A DNA stretch of 64,000 bases from Pelagomonas calceolata (Eukaryota; Sar; Pelagophyceae; Pelagomonadales; Pelagomonadaceae), in contig CAKKNE010000006.1 of assembly GCA_918797485.1 (NCBI GenBank), positions 2,728,001-2,792,000 of the forward strand, written 5' to 3'. The position numbers and the translations under genes were made by a program. The notes beneath the pieces are model-generated. The model was not told the DNA's origin. It was given only the letters and a program-made list of their open reading frames with translations, and made no database searches. Of the stretch, positions 45,010-54,795 are shown in pieces; the first letter of the stretch is position 1; the number at the start of each line of letters is the position of its first letter.

Positions 45010-46206
45010 TTACGCGGGCCGCCGCGGCGTGTCCACCGAGCCGTGGTACGCCATACCGCCGACGCAGCACGCGACGCCCAGTATCGCGGCGCTCCCGCGC
45101 CAACGGGGAGGCGTTTCGAAGGCGCGGGCGTGGTCGTACAACGGCGACTCCGGCCCTTGACACGCCTTCGGCGATGACGGGCCGCCCAGGACCTCGACGT
45201 CGAGGGGGTCCTCCTCCCGTTTGATGGGCGACGGCGTGACGACGCTGCGAGCTAAAGCAGTTTGTAAAGGCGACGCCGGCTCGTCATCAGAATAGCCGGT
45301 GAATTCATGGGACAGCGGGCCCGTATTTCCCGTCCGTTCGCGCCACGCCCTATCATGCTCCAGCGTGATCGGCCATTGCACACTATGATCATACCCCGGT
45401 GAACATTTATCTAAACGAGTTTGTCCGGCGCCCGTGATGGCCCGCCAGTCCGGTCCAATTAACTCGGTCATTTTATCCTCATCTTTATCCGTAACAAATA
45501 ATATTTTGGTGGCCGTCTTCGGGTCGATCAGAGGCTTCACGAGCCGATAAGCCACTGAAAAAACAGACGGCGCATTATGTAAAATAATGTGGCCGCAGCA
45601 CTCGGCAAAACAACACGTCAACATCCGCATCGTCTCCTTCGTGACGGCCCAGGACGGGTTGTTCCGCAGTGAGAAATCATTCAGGTGGAGGAAGATCACG
45701 TACTTTCTCACTTGAGAACCGTCGCACCGTCGCAGCGCGTGCTCTAAGACGAACGCTAACGCGCGTAATTGGCCGCCCGCGTCTTTCGTATTTTGGACGC
45801 TATTATCAAAAATGACCACGGGCCGGCCAAACCTATCGAGTGAGGGCGCCACCCTCAACTTACCAGTGGCGCACTCCCGATCCAGTTCCGCGTAGTCCAG
45901 GACGTGCGGTCTCCTCCGAAGGCGCCAGGCCAGCGCGTCTCGGATGAGTCGACTTGCTTTTTGGACATTGTCGTCCCTGGCTACTAGGAAGCGGTCCAGG
46001 ACGGCGTCATCATCGAGGTACCAGGCCCAGCGCTCGTAGGTGAGGCCCAGGTCGGCTTCACGCCTCAGTTCCTCGCGCAGCTCTTGGATTTTACTGGTGT
46101 TGGGCTCGGGCCGGCTCGCGAGGACGTGCCAGCGCTGGTTGACGGCGGCGGCTGCCGGTTTTGGTGATGCCGATGCCGGTTTTGCGGCCGGTGTGGATGC
46201 AGGCAT
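45010..46206 (-). CDS. Sec14-like (CRAL-TRIO) lipid-transfer protein
   Basis: The protein is 398 aa from ATG 46206. A Pro/Ala-rich N-terminus precedes a CRAL-TRIO-N helix bundle (LDDDAVLDRFLVARDDNVQKASRLIRDALAWR) and the lipid-binding domain (KLRVAPSLDRFGRPVVIFDNS...KYVIFLHLNDFSLRN...IILHNAPSVFSVAYRLVKPLIDPKTATKILFVTD). These are Sec14 landmarks. The C-terminus has a disordered stretch and a hydrophobic segment (SAAILGVACCVGGMAYHG) that could anchor it. The likely role is phosphoinositide/phospholipid exchange or sensing. Confidence 0.85.
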   Translation of the reverse strand: MPASTPAAKPASASPKPAAAAVNQRWHVLASRPEPNTSKIQELREELRREADLGLTYERWAWYLDDDAVLDRFLVARDDNVQKASRLIRDALAWRLRRRPHVLDYAELDRECATGKLRVAPSLDRFGRPVVIFDNSVQNTKDAGGQLRALAFVLEHALRRCDGSQVRKYVIFLHLNDFSLRNNPSWAVTKETMRMLTCCFAECCGHIILHNAPSVFSVAYRLVKPLIDPKTATKILFVTDKDEDKMTELIGPDWRAITGAGQTRLDKCSPGYDHSVQWPITLEHDRAWRERTGNTGPLSHEFTGYSDDEPASPLQTALARSVVTPSPIKREEDPLDVEVLGGPSSPKACQGPESPLYDHARAFETPPRWRGSAAILGVACCVGGMAYHGSVDTPRRPA

Positions 46207-46319
46207 CGCACGATTCTACGATTCTACGTTTTTGTATTTATGCTCGTAGATGGCACCAAACAATTGCCCTTAAGACGGGGCAACAGCTGCCAAGTCTGAC
46301 AAGTTGTTTGCCTGCTTTT

Positions 46320-46341
46320 CTAGTGTCTTACAGCCGCTAGC
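46320..46341 (+). promoter_or_regulatory. Palindromic promoter element (divergent pair Sec14/46649)
   Basis: CTAGTGTCTTACAGC then CGCTAGC, the copy closest to consensus. It lies 114 bp from ATG 46206 (minus) and 308 bp from ATG 46649 (plus); the 442-bp gap shows no other feature. Confidence 0.65.
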
Positions 46342-46648
46342 AACGTGAGAGCAGTATTCGCAGGGAGACCGCTCGCTTGCGTCGCCCCGACAGATCTCTT
46401 TCAGGGGCGCCGCCCGCGCGGACTCCAACAATCCCGCGCGCACTGCGCGCGAGGCTGCCCAGGCTTGTTGCTCTGCGCGCACTGACTGCGGTGCGGAGAC
46501 GGAGGGGCAGCGCGCGTTAAGTGGCGCCATCTCTACACGTGATCGGTCTGCGCTGCCTGCTGCGAAGCGCCCGCCCGGCAGGCCCCAGCGAAGTTTGTGC
46601 TCCCAGGGCAGCGCCACTGGAGGCGGCCGACGCGCCCGTTCATCCAGG

Positions 46649-49600
46649 ATGAAGCCCGCCTCGCGCCGGCGCGGCGCCCTCGCGCTCCTGGCCCTGGCCG
46701 GATGCGGGGTCGCGCAGAACATGGGGCAATGGGTCGGAGGCGAGCATTGCGCGGGCTCCCACTGTGGGCCCAGCAAGTCGGAGCCCGAAGAGCCCAGCAA
46801 GGAGGCGCAGCGATTGGCTCGCGAGGCGTTGGCAGGCGGCGGGTCGGGGTGGTTTGAATACGATATACTCGACGGCAACCGCTTCGACGGCTTGGGCGTC
46901 GTCCAATATTTGGGCAGCGGCGTCAAGGTCGACTTTTCGGCGGACGCCGCGAACTACTACTCGCGCTCGACGGGCCACCGGACGGGCGACCGCGAAAATG
47001 CAGCGCGCATGACTCTCGCGGCGGAGGGCGACTTCTCGGGCGACCACGCGACGCAGTGGAGCCTCGGGGCGCCGGGCGCCTGGTTCTCGATACGGCTGGT
47101 CGACCACGCGCTGCGGCCGACCTACTACGTCTACCGCGGCGACATGGGCGGGGGAGGCAATCATCCGAGGACCTGGACGCTCGAAGCCTCCGCCGACGGC
47201 CAGAACTGGACGCCGCTCCGCGAGCACGACGACGACGATGGGAGCGTCACCAATACCCAGGCGGGCGGGTGGCCGCTCGAGGCCGAGGAACACTTCTCGT
47301 ATTTTCGCATTCGGAACCGCGGCCACCCGAACCATCTCTGCTGCAGCGGCGTCGACTTTTACGGGGAACTCGTCCACCGGAAGGGGGCGGGCGCGGTGCC
47401 GGTCACGTCATTTGCGGAGGAACCCGGGGCGGCGAGCGGCGGGCTCCGGGAAGCGCTCGACGGCGCGCCGCGCCTCAAGTTGGTCGCCGCGGGCTCGGAC
47501 GATGCGCTGCACTTCGACAACGCGGCGACGCTGCGCGCGGGAGGCGAGGCGCCGCTGACGGCGAACGGCAAGAACGTTGGGCTCTACTGGTCGCAGCCGC
47601 GGAATGCCTGGGGCCACTGGGATTACATTGACCTCGGCGTGAGCGAAAAGCTGCGCCCGCTGCGCGTCAAGCTCGACGGGCCCTATATCGTCTGGGAGGG
47701 GGGACAAGGCGAGTTCGCCTTCGACGTTTCGATGTGGCAGCTTCACGAGGGCCGACACCTCGTTCTGGTCCAGGCGTGCGAAGGTAATCCGGGAGGACCG
47801 ACGCGGATGTCGCAGGACGCGGCCGGACGAGACTTTGTCCTTTATGCCGACGGCACGATCGGGCCGCGCACCGCGACGCATCTGCGGCTCGGCGTCGTAT
47901 CGAAGATTGGTAACCTTCGGCCTGGATGGTCGGCGCACGAGGACATCGACATGGCCTATCAAGGCGACGTCGAAATCATCCACAACTGGCGCGAGGAGCA
48001 CTCCATCGAGGACCTCCAGCGCATCGTCGAGCGCAAGGGCTACTCGGCCATCTCCGTGGGCAGCTTCGACCACGCGGCTCTGAAAAAGTTCCCGTACCAG
48101 CTCACCGCCGGCCACTGCGAGCCGTCTCCGGGGTACTCGAACACGTTCTACATCTGGGGCGGTCGGGGCGGCGGCGGCGGGTCGGCCGACGGCAGCGAGG
48201 TGGCGCCGAAGGAACCCGGGGAGGGTTCCGGCGGCAGCCTGAGGAAGGTAGAGGTTGGTCGTGTTATGTCGTGGTACGACTACCGCGCGCGGGCGAAGCA
48301 AGAGGGCGGGCGCCTGCCCACGACCGCGGAGCTAAGAGCCGCAGGCGTCGATGTCGGCTACGATCAGTGGACGCCGATCACGCCGAGCCCGGGCGACCAG
48401 GAAACGGGCCGCCGCGACGGCGCGCGAGGCAAGGACGAGAACGCCTGGGCCAATATCGGTCCGCGCAAGTACCAGATCGAGTATCCCGCCTGGGGCCTCG
48501 ACGCGAGCGAGCATCCATGGAAGCGGCTCACCTACTTTTACGTCGTGTCTGATTTTGGCAAGGACTGGGACGGGTTCGAGGACGACGAGTCCGGCGCCTT
48601 GGGCATCATCTCGTCGGTGCAGCCCAAGATCATCGATTCGAGGTTGGTGCTCGTTCGACGGGGCAGCCCGAACGTGCTCCGCTTCGACCACTGGCAAGCC
48701 CTGCAGGCCGGGAGCGCGGCGCCCTTGACTGTCGACGCGTCGCACCCCGGGAATGGAATTGGGACGATGTACCCTGAAGAACGAAGATTCCAGGAGTGGA
48801 GATACACAGAATCAAAATGTGTGGCGGAGCGAGACGCGTGCTCCGTTCAACTGGTCCAGGGAAAGTTTCTGAAGCGGGTCGACGCGAACCTAGTGCTTGA
48901 CGTGGCCTTTTGGAAGTTTCACGAGGGGACCGCGGTCAATTGGGTCGGCGGCGGAAGCGACGACCGCACGTACCTCCACGGCGGCGGCCGCGACTTCCGC
49001 GTCAACTCGGACGGGTCGATCTGCCTGGTCAACCACCCGCGCTTATGCCTGGGCGTCATCGACCCCGAGAGCCGGGTCCGCCTCTTTAGGTGGAGAAGGT
49101 GGTTGTCCAAAGTGCAGGGCGTATGTTCTAACGATTGGCCCGAGTTCCCTGGCGACTACCCATACGAAGCATTCGCGAACTCGGGAAAATGCAGAGGAGG
49201 TGATTTCGACGAAGACGTCGGCACGGTCGCTGACATCGGTGAGTGTTGGAGCAGGTGCCAGGATCTCAACGAGCCCGGAAAAACGTCGTATTGCGCTTCG
49301 ATGCATCAAACGTCGATGGAATGCTCCTGCCAGGGCGCAGATCCTGACGGCGACTTCGACGAGCTCGAGTGCCTCGAGGACGTCGGGGAGTACACGCTCG
49401 CCGTGCACGAGGGCTGGCGCGGCTCGCGGTGCTACGGCAACGACGGACGCGTGTGCGCGTGCGACGGCGGCGATTACTGCCTGCCGTGCGATTACTGCCT
49501 GCCGTGGACGCGGGAACATATGGCAGGACCCTTCAAGGAGGGACTGCTCAGCTACGCCTTTCTGGCCATAGGATTCAGCTTGCTGCTCGGCCCTGGCGTC

Positions 49601-49730
49601 TGGCTTATTGTGCGCGTGGGCCTCTGCTGGGTCGCGATCCCCGGCCTCATGGCCGCTGCCCCCCCTGGAACTGGCGTCGTCGCGTTCCTTTGGATTCTCG
49701 TCGGCATAATCGTCTACAGGTGCATAGAAA

Positions 49731-49761
<31 letters not shown>

Positions 49762-50173
49762 AGAAACAGCAGCAGCAACAGACACAAGAGCAGACGCTGT
49801 AGCGGAGGTCGATAAGGCGAATGAAAACTGTCAGACGCCGCTATACATCGCCTGCCAGAACGGCCACGTTGACACTGCGCGGCTGCTGCTGGACAACGGC
49901 GCGGAGGTCGATAAGGCGAATGAAAACGGTGTGACGCCGCTGTACATCGCCTGCGAGAAAGGCCACATCGATGTGGCGCGACTGTTGCTGGAGAAAGGCG
50001 CGAATGTCGACAAGGCGAAGAAGGACGGTGCGATTGAGGCAAATGAATCTACTACTCAAGTCATGCAAAACCCACCGCCGCCGCGTCATGATTTACTAAA
50101 TATGTATTCGGGTGAAATTGGAATATGTGTTCTTTTGTTTTATTTTTTTGGCTTGTATCAGCATGCATTATAA
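46649..50173 (+). CDS. Mosaic secreted/membrane protein: galactose-binding-like, repeat modules, Cys-rich, two TMs, ankyrins
   Basis: Start ATG 46649 (MKPASRRRGALALLALAGCGVAQ), a good signal peptide; 1174 aa. Residues about 75-250 resemble an F5/8C or HECTD1-type galactose-binding-like domain (RPTYYVYRGDMGGGGNHPRTWTLEASADGQNWTPL...CCSGVDFYGEL). Two homologous modules follow (LKLVAAGSDDALHFDN...DFVLYADGTIGPR and LVLVRRGSPNVLRFDH...DFRVNSDGSICLV). A WSC-like Cys-rich segment (GKCRGGDFDEDVGTVADIGECWSRCQDL) precedes two hydrophobic segments (about 970-1030), an Ala/Thr linker coded by CAG-type repeats and two to three ankyrin repeats. The last 40 residues come from AT-rich DNA unlike the rest. 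A surface sensor is plausible. Confidence 0.75.
49730..49795. repeat. CAG/CAA-type trinucleotide repeat in coding sequence
   Basis: An interrupted run of AGC/AAC triplets is read in frame as GCA/ACA (Ala/Thr) and forms the linker between the membrane segments and the ankyrin repeats. Length variation would stay in frame. Confidence 0.8.
49802..50040 (+). repeat. Near-identical 99-bp ankyrin-coding tandem repeats
   Basis: GAGGTCGATAAGGCGAATGA begins at 49805 and again at 49904; a third, more diverged unit begins near 50000 (AATGTCGACAAGGCGAAG). Each unit encodes one 33-residue ankyrin repeat (NGVTPLYIACEKGHIDVARL type). The high DNA identity indicates recent duplication. Confidence 0.85.
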
Positions 50174-50482
50174 TGAGAATAAGAATGATACTTCAGAAAT
50201 GGAAGCACGACAATGTGATACAAAAGGATTTGGTTTAGCATTATAGAAAAATTATTGCCGGAAAGATAAAAATGAATGGAATATGAATCCAAAAACGACA
50301 CATTGGGAACAACGTTGCTGTTGAACTATTCTTTACTGCCATGAAGATAGGAAGTTCATGTCGTACTCGGAGCCCCCGTTAGACTTCCCCTGTTCACACT
50401 AATTTTCCCCTGCCTCGAGTTTAAAGATTTATATAATACAAGTACTCGAGAGTTCTGGAATGGTAGTGGGAGAATGACGCGT
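50174..50482. other. AT-rich intergenic tract, compositional outlier
   Basis: From about 50040 to 50460 the DNA is markedly AT-rich in an otherwise GC-rich window. One frame near 50262-50327 reads NEWNMNPKTTHWEQ, which resembles the second half of a WW domain, but it is short and unsupported. No gene is called. Confidence 0.5.
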
Positions 50483-51841
50483 CTAGCACGACTCCGCCGC
50501 GCCGACCTTGGTCGTCGCCGCGTAGGGCCTCGTGAGGAACGGCCGGCCGGCGACGACGAAGGCCGCAATGAGGGAGAAGGCGACGATGAGCGGCACGTAG
50601 GCGATGTACTCGTTGTCGAGGTGCTGCTGGACGAAGTTCGACCAGCGCGGGCCGGGGATCTTCCCAACGTCGACGCTCGCCTTGTACGCGGACATCATCG
50701 TCGCAAAGGCGGTCTTCGGGAGGATTCCCTTATAGGCCGGCGAGAGGCCCATCGAGAATACCGTCGACGCGCCCGCGAGCGTGAGGTAGCCCGCGAGGAA
50801 GTAGGTCTCGACGTAAGTCATCGACGGCCGCGACTGGCCGACGAGCATCAGGCCGAGGCCTACCGCGACGGCCGCCGAGCCGGCGGCGATGCAGTCGTAG
50901 TGCTCGAGGGGCGTCCGCTCCAGCAAGACCTCGGCGACCAGTCCGCTCCCGAGGCCGGCGACCTGGAAGAGAAAGAGCCAGAGGGAGATCTTGGGTTGGT
51001 GCCAGCGCTGCTCGGCCAGGAAGACCGGTCCGAAGTAGTTCGCCGCCGACGTCGCGAGACCGTAGCAAAATACGAAGACCAGCCAGGTGCACGTCTGCCG
51101 CGTCCACACGCCGGTCTCGCGCCAGCCCGCGAAGGGGTTGAGCGACCGCTTGGTTCGCGCGCCGGCCGGCTCGACGACGAGCGCCCAGACACAGGGAAGC
51201 GTCACCAGGGACGCGAGCGCCTGGACCGCCGCGGGACTATTACCCGGGTTGTACTGGACGCCGGCCGAGAACCGTGCGTGGCCGAGGCCAATAGAGCTAC
51301 CCGTCGCCGCGACCATGCCAACGCTAACGAACAGCCGGAAGGTCGACATGCGCCACGAGGCGACCTTCGGGTGCGCCGACACGGTCGGGATGTAGCCGAT
51401 GCCGAGCGCCGTCGCCCCGCAGCCCAGGCCGTCGACGAATTTTCCCGCGATGGCCAGTCGTATCGAGCCCGCGACGCTCGGGTCCGCGAGGACGTACATC
51501 AAGTTCCCCGCGAGCATCAGGACGACGTAGACGAACAGGGCGGGCCGCCAGCCCAGCGCGCCCGAGAGCGCCCTGCTCAGCACGCTGCCGACGAACTGGC
51601 CCGCCGCCCAGACCGTCCAGGCGTTCGAGAACTGCGTGTTCGCCGCCTTCGTCGGCTCGCTGTCACGCATGTCGAAGGCGCCGCCCGTGTCGATGCGCGT
51701 GAAGTAGTTGGGGCCGGACGAGAGCGTGAAGACGTAGTCGGAGCCGAGCAGGGCGGCGACCCAGTACATGAAGAGGAGCGCGCGTTTGACGGCCGTCGAC
51801 TCCTCGTCGGGCTTCGGCGTCGACGCCACTTTCTCGCTCAT
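50483..51841 (-). CDS. Major facilitator superfamily transporter
   Basis: The protein is 452 aa from ATG 51841. About twelve hydrophobic segments are visible with a central cytosolic loop (EPAGARTKRSLNPFAGWRETGVW). The loop 2-3 region reads GSVLSRALSGALGWRPALFVY, an MFS-type signature with a weakened GxxxDRxGRR. The N-terminus is soluble (MSEKVASTPKPDEES). No substrate can be assigned. A partial palindromic element (51862-51878) lies 21 bp upstream of the ATG. Confidence 0.8.
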   Translation of the reverse strand: MSEKVASTPKPDEESTAVKRALLFMYWVAALLGSDYVFTLSSGPNYFTRIDTGGAFDMRDSEPTKAANTQFSNAWTVWAAGQFVGSVLSRALSGALGWRPALFVYVVLMLAGNLMYVLADPSVAGSIRLAIAGKFVDGLGCGATALGIGYIPTVSAHPKVASWRMSTFRLFVSVGMVAATGSSIGLGHARFSAGVQYNPGNSPAAVQALASLVTLPCVWALVVEPAGARTKRSLNPFAGWRETGVWTRQTCTWLVFVFCYGLATSAANYFGPVFLAEQRWHQPKISLWLFLFQVAGLGSGLVAEVLLERTPLEHYDCIAAGSAAVAVGLGLMLVGQSRPSMTYVETYFLAGYLTLAGASTVFSMGLSPAYKGILPKTAFATMMSAYKASVDVGKIPGPRWSNFVQQHLDNEYIAYVPLIVAFSLIAAFVVAGRPFLTRPYAATTKVGAAESC

Positions 51842-51861
51842 GGTGCTTGCAGGAAAAAAAT

Positions 51862-51878
51862 GCTAGTGATGTTACAGC
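51862..51878 (+). promoter_or_regulatory. Half copy of the palindromic promoter element
   Basis: GCTAGTGATGTTACAGC, the left arm and core without the right arm. It is 21 bp upstream of ATG 51841 (minus), the closest of all copies. The remaining sequence to 52117 shows nothing else. Confidence 0.4.
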
Positions 51879-52117
51879 AATGGTGATGATGCGTGACAGT
51901 TATTGGGCGCACGAGTTTGGTTTAGAACATATGAAACGCCAGTGAGACTCGCGTGCTCGCACGTCGCGCGTCGGAGTCGCGAGAGACAAAGTCACTGACA
52001 TCAAAACGGGTTTTCCTGATTCCTGTGGCGTGCTTTGTAGCGGGGCTAGAGGGGCTAGGGTAAGAGCTTGGAGGGGGGGGGTTCGCATTTCACACTAGTT
52101 ACGCCCCCAGAACACGA

Positions 52118-53158
52118 TCAGAGCTCGATCGCGTCCACCGGAACCGCCGCCTTCGGCGCCGCTGCGCGCTCGACCGGCGACGCGAACAAAGCCGTCCCCG
52201 AGCCCGTCGCCGCGTCGAACGCGAAGACGTTGTTCGTCGGCGCGCCCCGGCCGGACACGGCCTTGACGACCTCCTGGCCGAGGACGCCGCCGACGACCGC
52301 GGCGATATGGGCCGGACATTTCCCCGCGACGCGCGCGTGGCGCGCCAGTATCGTGTCGTCCAACCCTAAGCTCCGCGCCGCCAGCTCCCGCCGCGCGAAG
52401 GCCACGAAGTCGCCTTCGTCTCTTGACCGCTTCTTTGAGGTAGGACGGTCCGCGAAGAGCGCGTCGAGCCGATCCAACAGAAACGGTGTTGGCGGCTGCG
52501 CCATCTTCTTGTTCTTTACGCTGTCCCAGGCCACACCGACAGCGTCGGCATACGAACAGTACGAGGCTTTTTGCGGTGCTGATGTTGTTTTCTTGGCCCC
52601 CTCTCCCGTTTCGACCACGTACGTGTGCTCCGCGCCTAAATCTAAAAAAGCCGCCGCGCCGTCCCCCGAGCAGCGCACGGCCAGGAACTTCGCGCCACTC
52701 TTGCGGCAGGCCTCATTAATCAATTTCCTTTCCTCCTCACTACCTCTAGTACAAGGCACGTCGACGATGACCACCCCATGACCCTCCACCAGCTTCTCCG
52801 CCGTTGCTGCATCGCTGCAAGAAGAAGTAGAACCAATCTTCACGTCCGCGAAGGGGTTGAGCTCCGCAATGTTCTCCACAGACGCCTCTCCGACGCCCTT
52901 GCCGATGCTCTCGGCATCCGCAAAGAAGTTGTAGCCCAGCGACGCCGCGTCGACCTTCCGATGGTCGGCAACCGTCGCCGAGAAGCCGGCCAATACAAGG
53001 TTCTTGCAGAGCTCCACGTTCGCGGGCCCGAGGCCGAGGAAGAGGACGCGGCTCGCCTGGATGCGGCGCTGCGCGTCGGCGCCCCACAACCTAATCTGCC
53101 GATCATAGACCTTGTTCGTTTCTTCCTCCGAGGGCTTTGTGCTGGTGAAGGTCGCCAT
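52118..53158 (-). CDS. SAE1: SUMO-activating enzyme subunit 1 (AOS1)
   Basis: The protein is 346 aa from ATG 53158. The ThiF/E1 adenylation-fold start VYDRQIRLWGADAQRRIQASRVLFLGLGPANVELCKNLVLAG is diagnostic of the SAE1/AOS1 half of the SUMO E1; it lacks a catalytic Cys domain, as expected. Further landmarks are DHRKVDAASLGYNFFADAESIGKGVGEASVENIAELNP and the C-terminal AGKCPAHIAAVVGGVLGQEVVKAVSGRGAPTNN. It works as a heterodimer with SAE2/UBA2, not in this window. The nucleotide-binding loop reads GLGPAN rather than GxGGxG, usual for this inactive-side subunit. Confidence 0.9.
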   Translation of the reverse strand: MATFTSTKPSEEETNKVYDRQIRLWGADAQRRIQASRVLFLGLGPANVELCKNLVLAGFSATVADHRKVDAASLGYNFFADAESIGKGVGEASVENIAELNPFADVKIGSTSSCSDAATAEKLVEGHGVVIVDVPCTRGSEEERKLINEACRKSGAKFLAVRCSGDGAAAFLDLGAEHTYVVETGEGAKKTTSAPQKASYCSYADAVGVAWDSVKNKKMAQPPTPFLLDRLDALFADRPTSKKRSRDEGDFVAFARRELAARSLGLDDTILARHARVAGKCPAHIAAVVGGVLGQEVVKAVSGRGAPTNNVFAFDAATGSGTALFASPVERAAAPKAAVPVDAIEL

Positions 53159-53565
53159 GGCGTTTAAGAGAGCTACCCTCTCGCTACTGGTTACAAATTT
53201 GCCACGGCGCGCGACCGGGCTCGCCTCCTCTGGGGACCAAGTGACTCGGACAGGACTGCGAACGCTGATCTCGCGCTGCGTCGGGCTCGTAGCCGTGTAG
53301 ATTGGCGCGTGAGCAAAGCGAGCCCGCGCAGGCTAGCGGCATGTAAGACACTAGCAAGCTGTTAGGCGGGTTTTCTTCACGGAAGACGTCCTAGTCCCGA
53401 TAACCAGGCCGCGACGTACATATATAGTTGCTTTGCTTAGAGCTAGGCCGCCTAGCCACCCGGCCGACGCCTCCCTAAGCCTCCCTACGCCCCTCATACG
53501 CCGTCGCCCCGAGTGTTCGCTCGGAGGCGACGACGGCGAGGGGGAATAGGTAACGTAGAGAGACG
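53159..53565. other. 407-bp intergenic region with a promoter palindrome
   Basis: The palindrome at 53332-53354 is the only recurrent element; the rest, down to the IQ gene stop at 53566, shows no supported gene. Confidence 0.4.
53332..53354 (-). promoter_or_regulatory. Palindromic promoter element upstream of SAE1
   Basis: In minus sense it reads GCTAGTGTCTTACAT then GCCGCTAGC, 174 bp upstream of ATG 53158. It serves one gene; the other neighbour is a 3' end. Confidence 0.65.
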
Positions 53566-54795
53566 TTACTGCCCCCCACCACCACCGCTCGACTCGGCCG
53601 TCCATTGGTCTTTGAGTTTTTCGGCGTCCGTTTTTGCGATTTTCTTGTCCCATTTTCCCGCCCGGTGGTCGTCCTGCCACTGCAGGTGCTGCGTGAAGTC
53701 CTCGCGGTCGTGGTTGAAGCGCACCGCCGCGTGGTGCGTCCGAATCATGGCCCGCGCGAGACCGCCGACGTGCAACTGCGACGCTCTCCTTCTGTAGGCG
53801 CACTGCACCCGGAGCGCCGCCCCCTCCTCCCGCCTGTTCTTCAGGATCGTCCTCGATATGTCTCTAAATCTATGCATGGTCTGCATGCGCCGCCACCGAC
53901 TCTGCACAATCAACGCGGCGGCTTCCTCCTTGCGCCCCTGGTGCCAGCCCCGCATCAGATGCTTCTTCCACTCCTTCTGGATGACGACGGCCTGCTCCTC
54001 CTGCGTGTAGGATTGTATGGTGCCGATGACGCCCAATGCCCTAAGCTTCGCCTGCCTCACGCGAGCTCGCTCCTGGATGACCCTCGCGGCTTCGACCCGT
54101 CGCGCCTCCTTCTCCTCGGCGAGCTTCTGCTTGTATTTCGTCATCTTCGCGTTATCCAACGAGACGTTCACCACCGGTGCGAGACCCGCCTTCTCCGCTA
54201 ACTGTACGAGTTCCGCCCGGATCTCGTCATCAAGCTTGAGCTTTTCTGCCCTCAACCTCGCGCGCCGCTCCTCGTCGGACTCCGGCCTCTGCCCACCTCT
54301 TTTGGGCCGTTCGATTTCTTCATCCGCGATCCTTCGCACCGACGCCCCGCGCCAGGCCGCCTGCAGTGCCGTAGCTCCCGAAAACTCCCTTTCTGCTTTG
54401 GCATCGCGCTCCTCGACCAAGCGTTGCATGAACAGCCGCCTTTCTTCATGCATCGCCTCGTTCATCTTCTTGCGCGCGATCTCGTCCATGAGTCGCTGCG
54501 TCGGCGTCGCCGTGCCCGGGTTCCGCTGGACCGAAGCGGCCGACGCGTTCGACGCGTAGGGCAAGCGGCACCGCGCTTTGGACTTGCTTTGTTGCCGTTC
54601 TTTTTCACCGGGGGCCACATACCGCCTCACCGTATTCGACGTGCACATCACATCTACATGTGTTGTGCGACTGGACGTGACCCAGAGGGGCTCCGCAATG
54701 ACCATCCTCCGTTGGGCCTCCATGCGGTTGACGTCCCAGGCGACCTTGTGTCGCGCCGGCGCGGCGCCCTCCGTGCGCTGGGAGGCGTCGGCCAT
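53566..54795 (-). CDS. IQ-motif calmodulin-binding coiled-coil protein
   Basis: The protein is 409 aa from ATG 54795. It has at least four IQ-like motifs: ATALQAAWRGASVRR, AVVIQKEWKKHLMRGW, ALIVQSRWRRMQTMHRF and ALRVQCAYRRRASQL. Charged helices separate them (DEIARKKMNEAMHEERRLFMQRLVEERDAKAEREF). The C-terminus is Gly-rich. Such proteins bind calmodulin or myosin light-chain-like partners, often in flagella or centrioles; the exact role is unknown. It is head-to-head with the glycosyltransferase-like gene. Confidence 0.75.
   Translation of the reverse strand: MADASQRTEGAAPARHKVAWDVNRMEAQRRMVIAEPLWVTSSRTTHVDVMCTSNTVRRYVAPGEKERQQSKSKARCRLPYASNASAASVQRNPGTATPTQRLMDEIARKKMNEAMHEERRLFMQRLVEERDAKAEREFSGATALQAAWRGASVRRIADEEIERPKRGGQRPESDEERRARLRAEKLKLDDEIRAELVQLAEKAGLAPVVNVSLDNAKMTKYKQKLAEEKEARRVEAARVIQERARVRQAKLRALGVIGTIQSYTQEEQAVVIQKEWKKHLMRGWHQGRKEEAAALIVQSRWRRMQTMHRFRDISRTILKNRREEGAALRVQCAYRRRASQLHVGGLARAMIRTHHAAVRFNHDREDFTQHLQWQDDHRAGKWDKKIAKTDAEKLKDQWTAESSGGGGGQ

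Noticed and set aside
46640-48745. Several minus-strand frames of 137-297 codons
   Set aside because: They are shadows of the large mosaic gene on the plus strand, Arg-rich and without domains.
49730-49795. CAG run as a CRISPR or satellite array
   Set aside because: It is a trinucleotide repeat translated in frame as Ala/Thr; no spacer structure exists anywhere in the window.
50262-50327. WW-domain-like peptide NEWNMNPKTTHWEQ in the AT-rich tract
   Set aside because: Too short, flanked by stops and in a different frame from the upstream gene; recorded only as a curiosity.
50474-51886. 470-codon plus-strand frame
   Set aside because: Arg/Asp-rich antisense of the MFS transporter with no recognisable domain.
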